Origin: Synergistaceae bacterium
GTDB lineage: Bacteria; Synergistota; Synergistia; Synergistales; Synergistaceae
Reading direction: 5' to 3'
NCBI GenBank assembly: GCA_028702015.1
Contig: JAQVPO010000005.1
Location: 1 to 14,434 of the forward strand
Length of the DNA: 14,434 nt
Shown piece by piece: positions 5,176 to 12,186 of this stretch. Under the pieces are notes generated by a model that saw only the letters and a list, made by a program, of their open reading frames with translations, searched no databases and was not told the origin of the DNA. A program made the translations under genes and the position numbers. The stretch's first letter is position 1. Each line of letters opens with the position of its first letter.

Positions 5176-6185
5176 TCCCCCGGTATGAATTCTCCGATCC
5201 GTACAGAATGAACAAAGCCCCCGCTGTGCAGCTGATCGATCAGATCTCTCCCGCACTCAGGGGGAACTGCGATAAGAAGGCCGCCGGAAGTTTGAGGATC
5301 AAATACTATATCTTCAGCAAAGATACCTTTCTCAGACTCATTTATAACATGGGATCCCGAGTGCTCTTTATTCCTGTAAGCCCCTGCTGGGATAAGCCCC
5401 ATTCCGGACATCTCTTCTATTCCCGGAAGCAGGGGAAGAAGATCCATATCTATCTCAAGAGCCGTACCTTCTGAGAGCAGATCCAGAGCGTGTCCTGCCA
5501 GACCGAATCCTGTCACGTCAGTACAGGCAGTTACTGACCTGCATATATCCTCTGAAAGCACAGGGGGAATAGAATTTAAGGCCGCCATGCTCCGAACGGC
5601 GGCGTTGGTATTTTCTTCTGAGAAGAGCTCTGCCTTTATCGCAGTCACAGCTATTCCAGTACCTATAGGCTTTGTAAGGATAAGCACATCGCCAGGTTTT
5701 GCAGTCCCGACGGTCCACATTTTTTCTTTTTTGACTTCCCCGAAGACCACAAGTCCGTACTTAGGCTCTTCGTCCTGCACGCTATGACCTCCGGCAAGCA
5801 TTGCGCCTGCCTCTATTGCTTTCTGTGCTCCGCCGTTCAGTATTTCCTTAAGGACGGACAGCGGCTCGCAGTCAGTCGGAAAACATACGACATTAAGTGC
5901 TATGAGAGGTCTGCCGCCCATAGCATATACATCGCTGAGGGAATTTGCAGCCGCTATTCTGCCGAAATAATCCGGAGAGTCAACGACCGGGGTAATAAAA
6001 TCCAGAGTAAGTATCCCGACCCTTTCTTCATCTATTTTCCACAGTGCGGCATCTTCGCCCCTGTTCCACGATGCAATCAGGCTTTCATCCCTAAACACAG
6101 GAAGGTCTTTCAGTAAGCGGTCCAGCTCCGCCGGACCAATTTTAGCTGCTCAGCCGCTTGTACGGGCACGTTCTGAAAGCCTCAT
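5154..6185 (-). CDS. selD: Selenide, water dikinase (selenophosphate synthetase), selenocysteine-containing
   Basis: SelD makes selenophosphate, the Se donor for Sec-tRNA and selenouridine, from selenide and ATP. The full gene is 343 codons from ATG 6185 with an in-frame UGA at codon 12 (6152-6150). The N-terminus reads MRLSERARTSGUAAKIGP, then AELDRLLKDLP. The Sec sits at the catalytic Cys/Sec position (C17 in E. coli), with K15 three residues on as in the family. Read as a plain stop, the UGA would leave a 314-aa fragment from GTG 6098 lacking the active-site loop. Other family blocks follow: TLDFITPVVDSPDYFGRIAA, AGGHSVQDEEPKYG, DVTGFGLAGHALD and DPQTSGGLL. ATG 6185 has GAGGGA (6191-6196) five nt upstream and lies 16 nt after the birA stop, so birA-selD is probably an operon. 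The 29 added codons match SelD closely, so recoding is far likelier than a pseudogene. Confidence 0.93.
6119..6152 (-). promoter_or_regulatory. Sec UGA codon and bacterial SECIS hairpin in selD
   Basis: After the UGA (6152-6150) come 12 nt, then a stem GGTCCGGC (6137-6130), loop GGA (6129-6127) and GCTGGACC (6126-6119). This is 8 bp including one G-U pair. The apical loop starts 20 nt after the UGA and begins with G. Both agree with the known bacterial SECIS pattern of a short G-containing loop roughly 16-37 nt downstream, which SelB binds. It lies inside the coding sequence, as expected in bacteria. Confidence 0.85.
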
Positions 6186-6201
6186 ACATATCCCTCTCTT
6201 T

Positions 6202-7212
6202 CTATCTCATGCGCAGATGGTGAACATCTGCCGCCGCAAATATCATTTCTTGTTCGCCGACCTTAACGACAAGGGCTCCCTGTTCAGTTATCCCCACAGC
6301 AGTTCCCGTGAAACTCTCTTCGTCCTGTGTCACGAGTATATCACTGCCGATAGTATCGCACTCTTTTCTGTATGAGAAAAGCAGTTTTTCCTTGCCGTCT
6401 GATTTTTTAAGATCCATGACATATGATGAGAGGCTGTACAGGACACGTGAAAGAAGGAACGGCCTTGGGACAGGATGCCCTTTTTCAATATTGATCGATG
6501 TCGCAATATCCCTGACCTCTTCACTCATTTCTTCCTCTGTAAAATTCACGTTTATGCCTATGCCAGTCACCGCATAATATATACGATCCGGCTCACCGGC
6601 AGCCTCGCTCAGTATCCCGCATATCTTACGGCCGTTCGCAAGAAGATCATTGGGCCACTTAAGCTTTGCGTCGACCTGATATTCTTCTTTAAGTACTGAT
6701 TTTACAGCAAGTCCGGCGGCAAGATTAAGAAGCTGTACATCGCCTGGCCGAAGTTCAGGGCGCAGAAGCAAAGAAAAGAGCAGGTCCTTTGAAGCAGGAG
6801 CATGCCATGAGCGCCCCCTTCTGCCTCTTCCCTCCGTCTGTTCGTCTGTCACGGCGACAATGCCTTCCGGCGCGTCCTGTTGGGCAAGTCTCTTTATTGC
6901 ATGCTGGGTGGACGTAATGCTCGGAAAGTAAATAGATTTGCTGAACAAGGGAATATCTCTTAAAAGAAAATCCAAGATCGTCTCGCTTATGGCATCGGTT
7001 TCGCGGATATTTTTAAGCATATACCCTTTTTGCGGCAGAGATCCTATGTCAAATCCCTCTTCACGAAGCGAGCAGATATGCTTAAACAGAGCCTGTCTTG
7101 AAAAGCCCAGTTTTTTCGTAAGGACTGAACCTTGAACGTATTCACCCTCGGATTCTGCTAAAAATTCAAAAAGCCTGTAACGGCTGCAATGCGGCTCAAT
7201 GCTGTTGTGCAA
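6202..7212 (-). CDS. birA: Biotin operon repressor / biotin-protein ligase (BirA)
   Basis: A 336-aa bifunctional BirA. An N-terminal winged helix (about 11-67, with SVLTKKLGFSRQALFKHICS as the HTH) precedes the ligase domain. The ligase domain carries the ATP/biotin loop GRGRRGR (128-134), KWPND (185-189) and GRKICGIL (194-201). The C-terminal SH3-like domain spans about 285-336. The enzyme activates biotin with ATP and attaches it to a lysine of carboxyl-carrier proteins. The helix-turn-helix suggests it also represses biotin genes. The start is TTG at 7212, supported by GAGGTGA (7217-7223) just upstream and the lack of another in-frame start nearby. selD begins 16 nt downstream. An extended -10 promoter sits at 7246-7254. 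Confidence 0.93.
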   Translation of the reverse strand: MHNSIEPHCSRYRLFEFLAESEGEYVQGSVLTKKLGFSRQALFKHICSLREEGFDIGSLPQKGYMLKNIRETDAISETILDFLLRDIPLFSKSIYFPSITSTQHAIKRLAQQDAPEGIVAVTDEQTEGRGRRGRSWHAPASKDLLFSLLLRPELRPGDVQLLNLAAGLAVKSVLKEEYQVDAKLKWPNDLLANGRKICGILSEAAGEPDRIYYAVTGIGINVNFTEEEMSEEVRDIATSINIEKGHPVPRPFLLSRVLYSLSSYVMDLKKSDGKEKLLFSYRKECDTIGSDILVTQDEESFTGTAVGITEQGALVVKVGEQEMIFAAADVHHLRMR

Positions 7213-7245
7213 AAGATCACCTCAAAAAAATAGATCCTCGGGAAC

Positions 7246-7254
7246 ATTATAACA
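7246..7254 (-). promoter_or_regulatory. Putative extended -10 promoter of birA-selD
   Basis: TGTTATAAT on the - strand is a perfect extended -10, with no good -35. Initiation near 7239 would give a leader of about 27 nt. It lies in the 139-bp gap after the LPS-block permease gene, so birA-selD probably forms its own transcription unit. Confidence 0.5.
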
Positions 7255-7351
7255 GTAAGGACAGCTGTAATGGAGCTGGGATACCGTTTATGAATGGGAC
7301 AAGGAGCTACGGCAGAAGGAAACTGCTGAAAAAATTTTAACCTTTAAGCCT

Positions 7352-8497
7352 TCAGCCCAGTCTGTTGGCCCGGAGCGTCAGACCCGCTCCTATGACAAGA
7401 AAGACGATGTTGGCTATCCATGCTGCAAAAACCGGATGCAGGTAGCCGGCATCCCCCAGGGACTGAGTAAAAGATAATATGACATAGTAGACAAACACAA
7501 TGATCACGCTCAATCCCAGTCCCATTCCTGAGCTTGAGCGCTGAGGCCTGCTGCCCACTGCTGCTCCGACAACTGCAAGTACGAGACAGGCCCATGGAAC
7601 TGAGAAGCGAAGATTCAGCAACATCACTATCTTAGATACATCCAATCCCTTATGCTTCATCATATTTATTTCATGAAAGAGTTCCCTGAGTGTCATTTCA
7701 TCAGGAGTCCTCGCTGTCCTTGATGCCTCTTCAGGGCTGATGCTGAGCAGGAGTGCCTGTTTATCAAAAGTGAAGAGCAGAGAGACCTCATTCTTTTTGG
7801 TTATCTCAAAAACTTTGCCTTGTTCGAGCCACCAGCTCCCATTCACCCATTCACCATTTTCAGCCGAAATCAGTCTGCTGAGACGTCCGTTCTCGAACTC
7901 CTGAACTATCACATCACTCATTTTTCCGTCTTTGATATCCATCCTGTTCACATATATTACACGTTTCAGAGAACCTCCTGATTCCTCTTTCAGAAAAACC
8001 TTTTCCTTGAAAACCGGCGGAGATTTTTTGAAGACTTCATAGGCCATAACGTTTGCAGCAGCTCTTTCACTAATAGGAACAAGCGTTTCGTTTACCAGAA
8101 AAGCCCCTATTGAGACCAAAAAAGCCATGATTATGACTGGTCTTATAATTCGGGTAAATGATATGCCGGAAGACTTCAGAGCTACAAGTTCAGAATTTGC
8201 CGATAGCTTGTTAAAGCCAAGGAGCGCTGCCAGGAGACAACTCATTGGAATGGTCATAGCAACCATCTTTGGAAGATAGTACAGGAAGAGACGCAGAACA
8301 ACGCCCAGCGACACTCCGTTCTTAATTACGAGGTCGGCGATCCTGAAAAGCAGGCCTCCGGCAACCATAATTATTGTGAAAGCCATCAGCCCAAAGAAAA
8401 ACGGACCGACAAGCTCAGCGAAGATAAACCTGTCAAGTGCTTTGAATTCAATATATTTATTCAGTTTAAGACATTTTGCGTAAATTTTATTATTCAC
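7352..8497 (-). CDS. LptF/LptG (YjgP/YjgQ) family permease of the LPS transporter
   Basis: A 381-aa inner-membrane subunit of the LptBFGC machine, which extracts LPS from the inner membrane and pushes it across the periplasm. Hydrophobic helices lie at about 28-52, 66-95 and 115-138. A periplasmic beta-rich domain follows (about 145-285), then three more helices (about 288-312, 318-340 and 350-375): the 3+3 layout of the family. The conserved segment after helix 2 reads KLSANSELVALKSSGIS. The start is GTG at 8497, overlapping the kdsC stop by 8 nt, with GGGGA five nt upstream. Only one such permease is visible, so I do not choose between LptF and LptG; a partner gene should lie elsewhere. It is the last gene of the LPS block, and a T-run after its stop lacks a strong stem. 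Confidence 0.88.
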   Translation of the reverse strand: MNNKIYAKCLKLNKYIEFKALDRFIFAELVGPFFFGLMAFTIIMVAGGLLFRIADLVIKNGVSLGVVLRLFLYYLPKMVAMTIPMSCLLAALLGFNKLSANSELVALKSSGISFTRIIRPVIIMAFLVSIGAFLVNETLVPISERAAANVMAYEVFKKSPPVFKEKVFLKEESGGSLKRVIYVNRMDIKDGKMSDVIVQEFENGRLSRLISAENGEWVNGSWWLEQGKVFEITKKNEVSLLFTFDKQALLLSISPEEASRTARTPDEMTLRELFHEINMMKHKGLDVSKIVMLLNLRFSVPWACLVLAVVGAAVGSRPQRSSSGMGLGLSVIIVFVYYVILSFTQSLGDAGYLHPVFAAWIANIVFLVIGAGLTLRANRLG

Positions 8498-9002
8498 TTC
8501 TGTCCCCGTTGATTTGAATTATTTTTTCTGCACATTCACGGATCGCACCATGCCCTCCGGTGCTTTCCGTCTTCCAGTCGGCAATCATGACAACTTGTGA
8601 AACAGCGTTTGCAACAGCTATCCCCAGACCAGCCCATTCAATGCATTCTATATCAGGGATATCGTCCCCGGCAAAAGCTACCTCTTCCCTCTCTATATGA
8701 TAATTTTCTGCCAGAGTTTTAAGCTCACTGAGCTTATCTTTTGTTCCGTTCACGCAGCCTGTAACACGAAGATCTTCTGCTCTCTGCTGAGTAGCAGGAG
8801 AGTAGCGGCCGCTTATAAAGAAGACTTTAATATCACGGTCAATAAGCTTCCTGATACCGTAGCCGTCCTGGATATCAAAACGTTTGAATTCCCCGCCCTT
8901 GCCGTCCATATAGACCCCTCCGTCTGTCAGAGTACCGTCTACATCAAGGGCAAAAAGCTTAATCAATGTCCTTTTCTCCGGGATCCCTGCGCTCCCAGTC
9001 AT
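8490..9002 (-). CDS. kdsC: 3-deoxy-D-manno-octulosonate 8-phosphate phosphatase (KdsC)
   Basis: A HAD-superfamily phosphatase of the small cap-less KdsC type. It removes phosphate from Kdo-8-P to give Kdo for the LPS inner core. HAD motifs are DVDGTLTDGG (nucleophile D20, acid D22), ISGR (63-66), K88 in GTKDK, and the metal-binding GDDIPD (112-117). The coordinates give the 170-aa form from ATG 9002, which overlaps lpxA by 44 nt and has no visible Shine-Dalgarno. A TTG at 8966 (158 aa, beginning at IKLFALDVDG after the start) has GGAG nine nt upstream and overlaps lpxA by only 8 nt. I think the shorter form is somewhat more likely. Placement between lpxA and the Lpt permease supports Kdo metabolism over other HAD activities. 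Confidence 0.9.
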   Translation of the reverse strand: MTGSAGIPEKRTLIKLFALDVDGTLTDGGVYMDGKGGEFKRFDIQDGYGIRKLIDRDIKVFFISGRYSPATQQRAEDLRVTGCVNGTKDKLSELKTLAENYHIEREEVAFAGDDIPDIECIEWAGLGIAVANAVSQVVMIADWKTESTGGHGAIRECAEKIIQINGDRSE

Positions 9003-9786
9003 GGTTTATTCTGGGTGAGAGCCCTCTTGTTGACTCAGAAGCAAAGTCAAGTATTATCCGGCCTTCAGCAGTAGAACCATATTTTGCATCAAGCTCGGCA
9101 AGTCCTTCGCGGATCGTGCATCCTGGACTATAGAGCATTCTGTACATATCCCTTATGCATCTTCTTTTTTCAGGGTCAAATCCCCTGCGCTTGAGTCCTA
9201 CCCTGTTTATGTCATAGACCCTGACAGGAGCGCCATCTGCAAGACAGAAGGGCGGAACATCGCGAACGACCTTCGATAAACCGCCTATCATACAGTAAGA
9301 TCCGACGTGGACAAACTGATGGAAGCCGGACATCCCTCCCACTACAACATAGTCCCCTATATGGGTATGTCCTGAAAACCCGCATTTATTGGCGATCGTA
9401 CAGTCATGCCCGACCTGTACATTGTGGGCAAGATGAACGTTCTCCATTATAAAGCAATTGTCGCCTACAGATGTAGCCTTGCCTTCGCCGACCGCCCTGT
9501 TTATTGTGACGTATTCACGGCACATAAGGTTATTGCCTATCCTGACCCACGTCTCTTCATTCCTGAAGGATATATCCTGAGGTTCGCCCCCTATGACTGA
9601 GTGGTCGAAAATTGTGCACCCCGAGCCCATTTCTGTGTAGCTGTATATATGGACAAAGGCCCTTAGCTCCGTATCGTCGCCCAATATCACCTTATCGTCA
9701 ACCATGCAGTATGGGCCTATTCTGACATTTTTACCAAGCTGTGCTTTTGGAGAAACTATCGCAGTTGGATGTATAAATACACTCAT
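8959..9786 (-). CDS. lpxA: UDP-N-acetylglucosamine acyltransferase (LpxA)
   Basis: This enzyme catalyses the first step of lipid A synthesis, transfer of a 3-hydroxyacyl chain from ACP to the 3-OH of UDP-GlcNAc. At 275 aa it is a left-handed beta helix of hexapeptide repeats (about 1-185) followed by a helical C-domain. The catalytic His is H121 in MENVHLAHNV (E. coli H125). The conserved GFHQF block (154-158) and DVPPFCLADG follow. The residue matching the E. coli acyl-length ruler Gly173 is Gly169 (CMIGG), which by analogy would allow a long (about C14) chain; this is inference only. The ATG is preceded by GAGGAA in the last codons of fabZ, 6 nt away from the fabZ stop. The short extension after STRGLSPR overlaps kdsC. 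Confidence 0.96.
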   Translation of the reverse strand: MSVFIHPTAIVSPKAQLGKNVRIGPYCMVDDKVILGDDTELRAFVHIYSYTEMGSGCTIFDHSVIGGEPQDISFRNEETWVRIGNNLMCREYVTINRAVGEGKATSVGDNCFIMENVHLAHNVQVGHDCTIANKCGFSGHTHIGDYVVVGGMSGFHQFVHVGSYCMIGGLSKVVRDVPPFCLADGAPVRVYDINRVGLKRRGFDPEKRRCIRDMYRMLYSPGCTIREGLAELDAKYGSTAEGRIILDFASESTRGLSPRINHDWERRDPGEKDID

Positions 9787-9792
9787 CGTACA

Positions 9793-10263
9793 CTATTCCT
9801 CGGATTTAAGGGTAAGACCTGAAGAAATGACACAGCCCATCGTGCCTTCTGCAGCCAGGTCCCCGTCAATTGTTGCTCTGAACTTGAATTTGAAGTTGTT
9901 TTTTCTGCGTTTTACGAGAGTAGCTACAGTTTTCAGCTGATCGCCGGGCTTAACAGGCCTGCGGAATTTGACCCTGTCTATCGATGTCACATATACCAGA
10001 CGGCGCTCGTTTTCCTTGATCTCAGTATACAGCTTCAGCAGCACAGCCGCGACCTGCCCCATGGATTCAATAATAAGCACCCCCGGCATTACAGGTTCAT
10101 CAGGAAAATGTCCCTGAAAGAACGGTTCATTTATCGTAACATTTTTAATGCCAGTGACTTCCACCAGTTCATCTGTCAAAACAAGATCCTCTATCCTGTC
10201 TACCAAGAGAAAGGGATAGCGATGCGGCAGAAGATCCAATATCTTATTGATGTCATATTTCAT
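9793..10263 (-). CDS. fabZ: 3-hydroxyacyl-[ACP] dehydratase (FabZ)
   Basis: A 156-aa hot-dog-fold dehydratase of type II fatty acid synthesis. It removes water from 3-hydroxyacyl-ACP. The signature LLPHRYPFLLVDRI opens the protein. Catalytic His52 lies in GHFPDEPVMPGV and Glu66 in IESMGQ. It competes with LpxA and LpxD for the same 3-hydroxyacyl-ACP pool, and this is the usual reason given for its place in lpx operons. GGAGG lies nine nt before the ATG, in the 36-nt gap after lpxC. Confidence 0.96.
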   Translation of the reverse strand: MKYDINKILDLLPHRYPFLLVDRIEDLVLTDELVEVTGIKNVTINEPFFQGHFPDEPVMPGVLIIESMGQVAAVLLKLYTEIKENERRLVYVTSIDRVKFRRPVKPGDQLKTVATLVKRRKNNFKFKFRATIDGDLAAEGTMGCVISSGLTLKSEE

Positions 10264-10299
10264 AAATTTATGCCTCCAGTTATAAGAATTCGTCTAAAA

Positions 10300-11121
10300 T
10301 CACAAGACCTTTTTTATTCTGTCTACAAGCCTGCCATGAAGGTCATGACCAGCACAGATGCCTATATAATGGGCAACAGGGATATTTCCTAAAAGAGCAA
10401 GGTCACCTAAAAGGTCATTTATTTTATGAGTCACACACTCAAGGGGAAAACGAAGTCCTCCGTCATTCAAAAGTCCAATTCCATCGAACACAAGCGCATT
10501 GTCAAGCCCCCCGCCCTTTGCAAGACCGTTTTTTTTCAGATAGTCCAGTTCGGAAGTAAATCCAAAAGTTCGGGCTTTCGATATCCTGTTCAGGAAGACC
10601 TCCGGTGATATGAGAGAAGATGTCCTCTGGGTACCGACAGGAGTACCGGGATAGTCTATCACATAGGTAACCTTAAGTCTCTCAGCAGGAAGTGCCATTA
10701 TTGAACGATCCCTCTCAGGATCATCTACCGTGACCGGAACTGTAAGGAAATTTTTTTTCCTATGCTCTCCTCCGTATTCTGCCGTGCCAACCTTTGAAAA
10801 TCCTAAAGCAAAGGGGTACGGGCTTCCGTCAAGGATAGGGACCTCTTCTCCTGCAAGGCTTATAACTGCGCTGTCTATATCAAGTCCTGTCAGGGCTGCC
10901 AGAAGGTGTTCCGCTGTCCTTACAACAGTACCGTCGGGAAGCATGAACCCTGTAAGCCTCCTGTCCTCCACGACCTGCACAGATGTAACAGAAAAAAGCC
11001 CTTTCTCAGTTGAAAAATAAATACCCTCTTTCTGTGAAGGAGCAACAGCTACCGTAGAAATTTCTCCTGAATGCAGCCCCACTCCTGTAAACTCTATCCG
11101 TTCAGATATTGTCCGCGGCAT
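10300..11121 (-). CDS. lpxC: UDP-3-O-acyl-N-acetylglucosamine deacetylase (LpxC)
   Basis: LpxC is the zinc amidase that commits UDP-3-O-acyl-GlcNAc to lipid A. At 273 aa it is somewhat shorter than E. coli LpxC (305). All active-site residues are visible. The zinc ligands are H72 (TAEHLLAALTG), H232 and D236 (VTHKINDLLGD), the base is E71, and H259 lies in the CAGHDLHGR block. The N-terminal GVGLHSG is typical. The ATG shares its A with the last base of the lpxD stop, and GGGGGAA upstream serves as the ribosome site, so translation is probably coupled to lpxD. Sitting between lpxD and fabZ differs from enterobacteria, where lpxC lies in the cell-division cluster. Confidence 0.96.
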   Translation of the reverse strand: MPRTISERIEFTGVGLHSGEISTVAVAPSQKEGIYFSTEKGLFSVTSVQVVEDRRLTGFMLPDGTVVRTAEHLLAALTGLDIDSAVISLAGEEVPILDGSPYPFALGFSKVGTAEYGGEHRKKNFLTVPVTVDDPERDRSIMALPAERLKVTYVIDYPGTPVGTQRTSSLISPEVFLNRISKARTFGFTSELDYLKKNGLAKGGGLDNALVFDGIGLLNDGGLRFPLECVTHKINDLLGDLALLGNIPVAHYIGICAGHDLHGRLVDRIKKVL

Positions 11122-12158
11122 TATTTTTCCCCCGAGCCAAGCACATCCAGCCTCTTTTCGATGCTTTTGACATTTTTTATCAGATCGGGAAGCTGTCTGA
11201 GAGCCGCCAACTGACGAAGATCTTTTTTATGGTCTATTGCCGGAAAGCCTGAGACGACCGAACCGGGCAGAATATCTTCTGTAATACCAGCCCTTCCTGC
11301 AGCAATGACTCCGTCTCCTATGCAGGCATGGTTGGCGACTCCAGACTGGGCTGCCATGGTAACACCTCTTCCAAGAGTACTGCTGCCGGCAACACCTGCC
11401 TGTGCTACAATTATGCAGTATTCACCCACTGTGCAGTTGTGAGCTATCTTCACATGACTGTCTATTTTTGTTCCTTTGCCTATTTTTGTCTCTCCGAAGG
11501 TAGCCCTGTCAATACTTGAACATACACCGATCTCTACATCGTCCCCGATAGTGACTGTCCCTATCTGCGGTATACGAAGCAGTACTTTTTCCGAATCAGG
11601 CATAAAGCCAAAACCATCACACCCTATCACTGCGTTTGCATGGATGATGCAGTTACTGCCGATTGAAGACCTGTCATATATAACCCCACCCGGTTCTAAC
11701 CTTGAATTATTGCCTATCGATACCTGCTTGCCGATCCATACGTTTCCTTCCAGGATACAGTCATCGCCTATGATGCATTGATCAGAAACCACGCATCCGG
11801 GACCTATAGTCACGTTGTCGCCTATGACAGAGCTTTCTGATATCACAGCTGTTTCGTGGATGCAAGGAAGATGTGTTTTGTTTCCTGTGTCAAAATATTC
11901 AAGAATCGTTACTAAGGCCCGTCTTGGGTCTTCGACCTCGATACCCTGCCCGTTTTCTGGTATCCAGCCGTTCTTAGTAAGCAAAACAGCATCACAGCTC
12001 ATATTCACGGCCAGTTTTTTTTCCCAGAGCGGCGATATGGATCCGGGGCAGGGAGACTCAGGTGCGGATATGGATGTGACAATATAACTTCCCTCTCCCT
12101 TTAGGGTCCCTTTAACCATATCTGCGATCTTTGCCAAAGTAAGTTCTTTGATGCTCAT
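11121..12158 (-). CDS. lpxD: UDP-3-O-(3-hydroxyacyl)glucosamine N-acyltransferase (LpxD)
   Basis: The third lipid A step: N-acylation of UDP-3-O-acyl-glucosamine from 3-hydroxyacyl-ACP. At 345 aa it has the normal length. An N-terminal uridine-binding domain (about 1-100) is followed by a left-handed beta helix of hexapeptide repeats (about 100-300). The helix includes IGCDGFGF (178-185) and the catalytic H240 in DSHVKIAHNC (E. coli H239). A C-terminal helix with coiled-coil character covers about 313-342. The ATG at 12158 has AAAGGA unusually far upstream (14 nt), but an in-frame stop just before it leaves no better start. The 28-nt gap to the preceding gene and overlap with lpxC point to one operon. 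Confidence 0.96.
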   Translation of the reverse strand: MSIKELTLAKIADMVKGTLKGEGSYIVTSISAPESPCPGSISPLWEKKLAVNMSCDAVLLTKNGWIPENGQGIEVEDPRRALVTILEYFDTGNKTHLPCIHETAVISESSVIGDNVTIGPGCVVSDQCIIGDDCILEGNVWIGKQVSIGNNSRLEPGGVIYDRSSIGSNCIIHANAVIGCDGFGFMPDSEKVLLRIPQIGTVTIGDDVEIGVCSSIDRATFGETKIGKGTKIDSHVKIAHNCTVGEYCIIVAQAGVAGSSTLGRGVTMAAQSGVANHACIGDGVIAAGRAGITEDILPGSVVSGFPAIDHKKDLRQLAALRQLPDLIKNVKSIEKRLDVLGSGEK

Positions 12159-12186
12159 AATGATCGATCAATTCCTTTCAAAAATG

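Noticed and set aside
6098..6185. selD as a pseudogene broken by a nonsense codon
   Set aside because: The TGA sits exactly at the catalytic Cys/Sec position and is followed by a SECIS-like hairpin, and the rest of the gene is intact.
7318..7351. T-run after the Lpt permease stop as an intrinsic terminator
   Set aside because: There is a run of six T, but only a weak CTGAA/TTCAG pairing around it and no GC-rich stem.
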